From NCBI GenBank assembly GCA_035715525.1, contig DASTLA010000129.1, positions 1 to 12,729 on the forward strand: a stretch of DNA of 12,729 bases, read 5' to 3'. Of the stretch, positions 1 to 4,760 are shown piece by piece (the stretch's first letter is position 1; each line of letters opens with the position of its first letter). The position numbers were made by a program, and so were the translations under genes. The stretch comes from JAHBWI01 sp035715525 (lineage in GTDB: Bacteria; Nitrospirota; Nitrospiria; Nitrospirales; Nitrospiraceae). The notes under the pieces are model-generated. The model saw only the letters and a program-made list of their open reading frames with translations. It was not told the origin of the DNA and searched no databases.

Positions 1-157
1 CGCGTGAGAAAGGCTTGTTGCCCGGCCACGCGTGGGTCGATTCGTCGAGTTGGTACGTGAGGTCCACCAGTCGGCTGGCCTGCCCGCTCATAAATCCTCC
101 CTGGCATGCTGCGGCCATCAGAAAAATGGCACATAACGCAACGAGTCGCATGCTCAT
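1..157 (-). CDS. Cyclase-family (kynurenine formamidase-like) exported protein, N-terminal part only
   Basis: Reading the minus strand from an ATG at 157 gives 52 residues before the window edge. The first ~18 residues are a signal peptide: Met-Ser-Met-Arg, then a hydrophobic run ending LMAAAC. That could be a weak lipobox (Ala rather than Leu at -3) or part of a Sec signal cleaved after GQA. The mature start carries VDLTYQLDE and then HAWPGNKPF, which matches the opening of the cyclase family (PF04199; arylformamidase and related metal-dependent hydrolases), where a DLT motif is followed by a conserved WPG segment. The metal-binding HxGTHxDxPxH motif would lie off the window, so activity cannot be judged. 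A GGGAGA ribosome-binding site sits 7 nt upstream of this start; a second in-frame ATG at 151 is also possible. Divergent from the RuBisCO-like gene across ~100 bp. The family call is inference from a short stretch. Confidence 0.7.
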   Translation of the reverse strand, partial: MSMRLVALCAIFLMAAACQGGFMSGQASRLVDLTYQLDESTHAWPGNKPFSR

Positions 158-260
158 CCTTACATCTCCCCTGTTTGTCCAAGGTGTTGTCTACCGGATC
201 GTGGAGAAATAGGGTACTCTGCGACATTCGGTACTGCAAATAGGAGACTTTCGAGCCGCC

Positions 261-1403
261 ATGGGAGACCTGTGCGCATCGGACTTTTCGGGCCGTCGTT
301 GGTCCGCAACCTATCACCTTACGGGATCTGCCTCGGACGCAAAGGCGCGCGCCGAATTGCTCTGCATCGAGCAAACCGTCGAGTCTGCGGATCACATCAT
401 CCCTCCGGGCGCGATTCGAGAGCATCTGCTGGGTCAAGTGGCCGAGTTTCGATGCGTCCGAGAAGAGCGATATGAGGCTGTCCTGACCTACCCGGTCGAG
501 CTGCTCGATGAATCGGTCGGCTCGCTGCTTCACGTCGCCTACGGAAGCGCCAGCCTTCAGCGCGGGGTCAGGCTCGCCGACATCCGGATCCCGCAGACGG
601 AGCTGTCACGTTGGGATGGCCCCCGGTTCGGCACGGCCGGCCTTCGGAAATTGTTGGGCGTGTCCGATCGATCTCTTGCTTGCGGGGTCCTCAAGCCCTT
701 GGGCTTATCTGCCAGTCAGCTGGCAGACCTCGCTCGCGACTTTGCGCTGGGCGGAATAGACATCGTGAAGGATGACCAAGGGTTGGCCGATCATCGCTTT
801 TGTTCTTTCACGGAACGGGTGTCACGTTGCGCTGAAGCAGTGGCCGAAGCTTCCGCACGCACCGGCCAACGCTGTTTGTACGCTCCGCATCTCACTGGAT
901 CCTTCGCAAGGATTTTAGAGCAGGCAGACTACGCGCATCGGGCCGGCGCCGGTGCCGCACTGGTCTGTCCAGGAATCGTAGGGTTTGACCAAATAGCAGA
1001 GTTGGTACGACAGAAGGCCCTTGGCCTTCCGATCCTTTCCCATCCGGCCTTGATGGGATCGTACTACGTTGCTCGCGATGCAGGTATCGCTCCACATATT
1101 ATATTCGGATTGATGCCTCGCCTTGCCGGAGCCGACGTGACGATCTATCCGACTTTTGGCCTGAACTATCCCATCTCGCGAGAAGATGGTCGTGCCATCG
1201 CCACGGCATGCCGGTGTACTCTTGGGCATCTCCCCGCAATCTTTCCCACCGCTGCCGGTCGCATGGGCCCAACGCGTATCTCTGAAATGGCTGATGTCTA
1301 CGGCAACGACCTGGTATACGTGTTGGGCAGCGAACTGCACGGCAATCAGGGCAACGTACGTGAAGCTTGCCGTGCATTTCTGCGGCAGCTCAGAATTGAA
1401 TGA
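261..1403 (+). CDS. RuBisCO-like protein (form IV, large-subunit superfamily)
   Basis: 380 residues with the RuBisCO large-subunit fold: an N-terminal alpha/beta domain (TYHL near residue 17, then the KARAELLCIEQT helix) and a C-terminal TIM barrel. Recognisable landmarks are GVLKPLGLS (K145, equivalent to K175), GGIDIVKDDQG (K170, equivalent to the carbamylated K201), LSHPALMGSYY (H261, equivalent to H294) and a final segment with EMADVYGND. Several catalytic positions differ: metal ligand E204 is Gln (Q173), R295 is Pro (P262), the SGG phosphate loop reads AGR and the later GGG reads GSE. CO2 fixation is therefore unlikely. Form IV proteins whose role is known act as enolases or isomerases in methionine salvage or 5-methylthioadenosine metabolism; the substrate here is unknown and no salvage gene is adjacent. 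The start is the first ATG; an AGGAG lies 14 nt upstream, which is longer than ideal. No terminator is evident after the stop. Confidence 0.9.
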   Translation: MGDLCASDFSGRRWSATYHLTGSASDAKARAELLCIEQTVESADHIIPPGAIREHLLGQVAEFRCVREERYEAVLTYPVELLDESVGSLLHVAYGSASLQRGVRLADIRIPQTELSRWDGPRFGTAGLRKLLGVSDRSLACGVLKPLGLSASQLADLARDFALGGIDIVKDDQGLADHRFCSFTERVSRCAEAVAEASARTGQRCLYAPHLTGSFARILEQADYAHRAGAGAALVCPGIVGFDQIAELVRQKALGLPILSHPALMGSYYVARDAGIAPHIIFGLMPRLAGADVTIYPTFGLNYPISREDGRAIATACRCTLGHLPAIFPTAAGRMGPTRISEMADVYGNDLVYVLGSELHGNQGNVREACRAFLRQLRIE

Positions 1404-1476
1404 AGCTCAACGGTATTTAGCGTGTCGCACGAGCCATATGACGCAAGCCATTGACTTAACGTATTATTCTTGCTCC

Positions 1477-1503
1477 TAAAGTACTCGCCGAATAGGCCGA
1501 AAC
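1477..1503 (+). promoter_or_regulatory. Sigma-28 (FliA)-type flagellar promoter
   Basis: The sequence reads TAAAGTAC, 11 nt, then GCCGAAAC. The enterobacterial FliA consensus is TAAAGTTT-N11-GCCGATAA, so each half matches 6 of 8 and the spacer is exact. It lies ~57 nt upstream of a flagellar rod-like gene, which is the expected kind of target. A transcript starting near 1510 would have a ~50 nt leader and could read on into the first HD-GYP gene. No experimental support; the functional assignment is inference from motif and context. Confidence 0.6.
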
Positions 1504-1560
1504 AGTATAGGTGCCGATTCGTTGTTGCTGCTGGCCTCGGTCTCTTCTGCGAGGTGCCAT

Positions 1561-1911
1561 ATGGTTCAAGCGCTCCACACAGCTCTCTCGGGACTGACCG
1601 CATTCGCGCGGACAGTGCAGACGACGGCCCACAACCTCGCCAACGTGCATACGGCCGGGTTCACACGAGGCCGGAGCGACTTTCAGGAGACGCTGGATGG
1701 CGGCGTCCGCGCTTCCGATATCACGGACCAGGTGCCCGGTCCCATATTCCAGCAGACCTCCCAGGGCTCGCACTTCGAAATGCAATCCCATGTCGACATC
1801 GGGGAAGAGATGGTGAACCTCCGCTTGGCTCAGCGGGAATTCGAATTGAACGCATCGGTCGTCAGCACCTCCGATCAAATGCTCGGCACAGTCCTCAACA
1901 TTCGCAAGTAA
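1561..1911 (+). CDS. Small flagellar basal-body rod protein (FlgC/FlgG-type)
   Basis: 116 residues made of the two conserved ends of the flagellar rod/hook family with almost nothing between them. Residues 1-45 carry ALHTALSGL and NLANVHTAGFTR, the family's N-terminal rod motif (SGL...NxAN..T.GF). Residues 78-116 carry VDIGEEMVNLRLAQREFE and DQMLGTVLNIRK, the C-terminal rod domain. The length is close to FlgC, but the C-terminal signature resembles FlgG/FlgE/FlgF equally well, so I give no symbol. Such proteins are exported by the flagellar type III apparatus without a cleaved signal, and none is visible. The start is the ATG with GAGG 6 nt upstream; an extension to 1522 would lack this site and the family start. 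It stands apart from any visible flagellar operon, behind a sigma-28-type promoter, and 71 nt before a c-di-GMP phosphodiesterase. It could be an accessory or diverged rod component rather than the main FlgC. Confidence 0.85.
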   Translation: MVQALHTALSGLTAFARTVQTTAHNLANVHTAGFTRGRSDFQETLDGGVRASDITDQVPGPIFQQTSQGSHFEMQSHVDIGEEMVNLRLAQREFELNASVVSTSDQMLGTVLNIRK

Positions 1912-1982
1912 CACAGACTCTCCTTTTGGACGGCGAATTGAGCACGACGGATCGAGAGAGCGGCAAGGGCACCGTTGACGCC

Positions 1983-3305
1983 ATGCCGAACCTGCTATCC
2001 ATTCCGGCGAGAAAGCTCCGCCTGGGAATGTACGTGCACCTCGATTGCTCTTGGTTCCTTCACCCTTTCGCGCATCAACAGTTTAAACTTTCCTCTGAGG
2101 AACAACTTCAACGGATCGTGGCCCTCGACCTGTCGGTCCTGATCGATCCCTTACGATCAGATGCAGGCGCCGAATTACCGCTAGAGCCCGAGCCCGCACA
2201 TGACGCGGCCGGCTCCGAACCAACGCGTTCATCCGAATGCTCCGACGGCGCCGGTTCTGTCCCAGTACCGTTGCCTGCCGCGGTGCAACAACCGGAGCCG
2301 CAGAGTATCGATCGATTTTTCGAAGGCCTCCGCGGCGCCGACCAGCTCTGCGCGAAAGCCTGCCTCGAGTTTCAACAAGCCTTCCAGGGTCTGGGTGCAG
2401 GACAGGATAGCGGCGTCGCCGGGACCAAATCGGTCATCAATCACCTGGTGGCTCTGGTCTCCGACGAGAGCATGGCGAGCGCGGTATCCGGCCTGCTGGA
2501 CTGCCGCCTTCTGGACGAACTGGATCTGCATCATGCCCTGAACGTATCCCTGCTTTCCATGATGGTGGGCCAGCAGCTTGAATTCGCGCCGGAGGACCTC
2601 AAAGTTTTGGGTATCGGTGCCCTGCTACACGACGTGGGGGAACGGAACATTGCTCCGGAAGTGCTGGCCCGCCGCGGCGATCCAGCGCCCCAGGACCAAG
2701 CGTTGTACGTTCGGCACCCGGAATTCGGGTTGGCCATCCTTCAAGCCATTCCCTCCTTTCCCTCGGAAGGCCTACGAATCATAGAAGATCACCATGAACG
2801 CTTGGACGGCTCGGGGTATCCTCATGGCTTGGACGGAGAGAACTTGTCTTTGTTCACCAAAGTCGTCATGGTCATCGACCTCTACGATGATTTGATCCGC
2901 GCGCGTCCTCCCAAACGCAGCCTCTCGCCAAGCGAAGCCTTGGCCTACCTCTTCCGGCACACACAGCGCAGTCTGTCCAGGGAAGTTGTCGTCGCCCTCA
3001 TTCAATGTTTGAGCGTTTACCCGCCGGGCACGATCGTCGAAATGGTCAACGGCGCATACGGATTGATTCTAAACGTCAACAGGCATGATCGTTTCAGGCC
3101 ACTGGTTCTCCTCTATACGCCGGCAGAGTCCGAAACCAGCCCCGTGATTGTGAATCTGATGACCGACACCAGCAGAGCCATTGCCCGACGGGCCGCCAGG
3201 CAACATATCTCTCCCCGGGTTCTCAAATACTTGGATTTCAAACGATGGCTCTCGTACTTCCTGCGCGATTTCCCCCGCTCCTCCGTTGTCTCTGCGGCGG
3301 CGTAA
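1983..3305 (+). CDS. DUF3391/HD-GYP domain c-di-GMP phosphodiesterase (first paralog)
   Basis: 440 residues. A DUF3391 domain occupies ~7-58 (KLRLGMYVHLDCSW, then HPF). An acidic, proline-rich linker runs ~60-108. The HD-GYP domain spans ~180-345. HD-GYP proteins hydrolyse c-di-GMP to pGpG and GMP at a di- or tri-metal site. The expected ligands are present: H184 (HALNV), H216-D217 (LLHDVGE), H245, H270-H271 in HHERLDGSGYP (270-280), and D299. The usual HDIGK lysine is Glu (E220). A ~90-residue C-terminal extension (YPPGTIVEMVNGAYG) is shared with the second paralog. No membrane segment is seen, so it is probably cytosolic. The frame stays open upstream to 1470, but that part overlaps the rod gene out of frame. 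I therefore start at ATG 1983, which lies just before the DUF3391 domain; the AAGGG 13 nt upstream is a weak ribosome-binding site. Probably co-transcribed with the rod gene. Confidence 0.9.
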   Translation: MPNLLSIPARKLRLGMYVHLDCSWFLHPFAHQQFKLSSEEQLQRIVALDLSVLIDPLRSDAGAELPLEPEPAHDAAGSEPTRSSECSDGAGSVPVPLPAAVQQPEPQSIDRFFEGLRGADQLCAKACLEFQQAFQGLGAGQDSGVAGTKSVINHLVALVSDESMASAVSGLLDCRLLDELDLHHALNVSLLSMMVGQQLEFAPEDLKVLGIGALLHDVGERNIAPEVLARRGDPAPQDQALYVRHPEFGLAILQAIPSFPSEGLRIIEDHHERLDGSGYPHGLDGENLSLFTKVVMVIDLYDDLIRARPPKRSLSPSEALAYLFRHTQRSLSREVVVALIQCLSVYPPGTIVEMVNGAYGLILNVNRHDRFRPLVLLYTPAESETSPVIVNLMTDTSRAIARRAARQHISPRVLKYLDFKRWLSYFLRDFPRSSVVSAAA

Positions 3306-3320
3306 TTCATGCGGCCGCCC

Positions 3321-3348
3321 TCAAGATTCATTGACAACGCGCCGATAC
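3321..3348 (+). promoter_or_regulatory. Second sigma-28-like promoter, upstream of HD-GYP paralog 2
   Basis: TCAAGATT, 12 nt, then GCCGATAC. Against TAAAGTTT-N11-GCCGATAA the upstream half matches 6 of 8 and the downstream half 7 of 8, with a spacer one base longer than ideal. It lies in the 106 nt gap between the two phosphodiesterase genes, ~63 nt before the TTG start of the second. The same motif class at the head of this block makes chance less likely, but the off-by-one spacer keeps confidence moderate. Confidence 0.5.
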
Positions 3349-3397
3349 CCTGTACGAGAATCATCGTGCAACGACATAGAACGGAAAACAGCGGAAC

Positions 3398-3405
3398 AAA
3401 GGAAG
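3398..3405 (+). promoter_or_regulatory. Strong ribosome-binding site that fixes a TTG start
   Basis: AAAGGAAG lies 6 nt before TTG 3412. It is the only good Shine-Dalgarno match in the gap. The nearest in-frame ATG upstream (3181) lies inside the preceding gene in another frame, and the nearest downstream one is within the DUF3391 domain. Confidence 0.65.
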
Positions 3406-3411
3406 CTTCAC

Positions 3412-4725
3412 TTGGGTATCGTAGCAGGCGATGACGCCCACCCTGTCCCCCCCGGGGCCGTCGCGGTCCGGCCGGAAGACCTGCGGGTCGGAATGTACGT
3501 CGACCTGAACTGTTCGTGGTTCAGACACCCCTTCCCTTGGAGAGCCTTCAAAATCACATCCGAAAGCCAATTGGCTACCATCCGAGGATTGTGCCTCGCT
3601 TCCGTCCTTGTGTTCCCCAAGGACTCTGATCGTAAATCCCCCACCCAGGAGCCTTCCCAGCCCGACTCGAGAGAGGAAACGAACGCTCTGAAACCGTCTG
3701 CCAATGCCCTCCTCCCGGCTGGCGAGCACCATGCCGACTATCACCAGGCCGTCCAACTGGCCACAGAGGTCTATCAACAAGTGGTCCAACGTAGCTCGCA
3801 GATGATGAAAGATGTATGTAACGGCTCCGTCGATGGGTTGAGCAACGCTAAAGTGATGATCAACGGGATCAGCACGCTGATCGCGAATACAGAAGCGGCG
3901 AGCGCGATGGCCAGCTTGTTCGACACCGAAGAACTGGACAACGTCAGCCTGTTGCATGCTCTAAACGTCGCCACGCTTGCAATGATGGTCGCGAAACATT
4001 TTAAGATCGGCGAAGAAGAGATGCGTCTCATCGGCATGGCTGGCCTCCTGCACGATATCGGCGAGCAGCGGGTACCGCTCCGCATCGTGAGGAACCGTTC
4101 GAAGATCACGCGGGTCGAGGCGCTCGAATACCAGCGCCATGCCCAACATTCCGTTGACATGCTGACGCGATTCCAGGGATTCCCCGACGAAGTGCTCGAC
4201 ATCATTCGCCATCATCACGAGCGGTTGGACGGCTCAGGCTACCCTGAAAAGTTGAAAGGTGACCAGATCCCGCTGCCGACTCGAATCGTGAGCGGGGTCG
4301 ACCAATATGATTCGCTGGTCAACAACCCGGAAGCAGAGCAGGCCTTATCGCCGGCGGAATCGCTCGCGCACATGTACAAGAACCAAAAACACCTGTTCTC
4401 TCCCGAAGTCATCGTGGCGATGATCCAGACCTTCGGCGTCTATCCCCCCGGTACCGTAGTCGCGTTAACGGACGGTACCTTGGGCTTGGTCCTGAACCTG
4501 AACATGGAGTTCCGTCTGAAGCCGTTAATCCTGGCCTACAACCCAGCCTCCCCCAAGGCAACACCGGATATTCTTGATCTCTCGCAAGACGACCAGCGGA
4601 CGATTGTCCGTGCCATCCCCAAGCACGATCTGCCGCGAGAGATCATGGATTACTTGTGCCTGAAGCGATGGACAGGCTATTTCATCCAGTCCTCCATCTG
4701 CACCATTCGCGAACACGCCGCGTGA
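3412..4725 (+). CDS. DUF3391/HD-GYP domain c-di-GMP phosphodiesterase (second paralog)
   Basis: 437 residues from a TTG start. The architecture matches the preceding gene: DUF3391 at ~20-70 (DLRVGMYVDLNCSW, HPF), a Ser/Pro/Glu linker at ~72-105, HD-GYP at ~178-345, and the same C-terminal extension (YPPGTVVALTDGTLG). Predicted to hydrolyse c-di-GMP. Visible ligands are H182 (HALNV), H214-D215 (LLHDIGE), H243, H268-H269 in HHERLDGSGYP (268-278) and D297. As in the first paralog, Glu (E218) replaces the lysine of HDIGK. It is clearly a tandem duplicate, since both ends and the whole domain order align, but the linker has diverged. The TTG start is preferred because AAAGGAAG sits 6 nt before it. 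A sigma-28-like box is ~63 nt upstream, so it may be expressed with late flagellar genes as well as by read-through. The radical SAM gene follows 35 nt later. Confidence 0.9.
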   Translation: MGIVAGDDAHPVPPGAVAVRPEDLRVGMYVDLNCSWFRHPFPWRAFKITSESQLATIRGLCLASVLVFPKDSDRKSPTQEPSQPDSREETNALKPSANALLPAGEHHADYHQAVQLATEVYQQVVQRSSQMMKDVCNGSVDGLSNAKVMINGISTLIANTEAASAMASLFDTEELDNVSLLHALNVATLAMMVAKHFKIGEEEMRLIGMAGLLHDIGEQRVPLRIVRNRSKITRVEALEYQRHAQHSVDMLTRFQGFPDEVLDIIRHHHERLDGSGYPEKLKGDQIPLPTRIVSGVDQYDSLVNNPEAEQALSPAESLAHMYKNQKHLFSPEVIVAMIQTFGVYPPGTVVALTDGTLGLVLNLNMEFRLKPLILAYNPASPKATPDILDLSQDDQRTIVRAIPKHDLPREIMDYLCLKRWTGYFIQSSICTIREHAA

Positions 4726-4760
4726 CCGCAATCCGCCACCTGGCGGGGTGACAGGCGGGT

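Noticed and set aside
187..215. TTGTCT-N17-TAGGGT as a sigma-70 promoter for the RuBisCO-like gene
   Set aside because: Spacing is right but the matches are only 4 of 6 and 3 of 6, which is too weak to list in GC-rich DNA.
1451..1479. TTGACT as a sigma-70 -35 element upstream of the rod gene
   Set aside because: No acceptable -10 hexamer lies 16-18 nt downstream (TCCTAA at best). The overlapping sigma-28 match is better.
1470..1982. In-frame upstream extension of the first HD-GYP gene (would give 611 residues)
   Set aside because: It overlaps the flagellar rod-protein gene in another frame over its whole length, and the added sequence is Arg/Pro-rich without domain character. The DUF3391 domain begins just after ATG 1983.
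3181..3411. In-frame upstream extension of the second HD-GYP gene
   Set aside because: It runs through the end of the first paralog in another frame. A strong ribosome-binding site 6 nt before TTG 3412 marks the real start.
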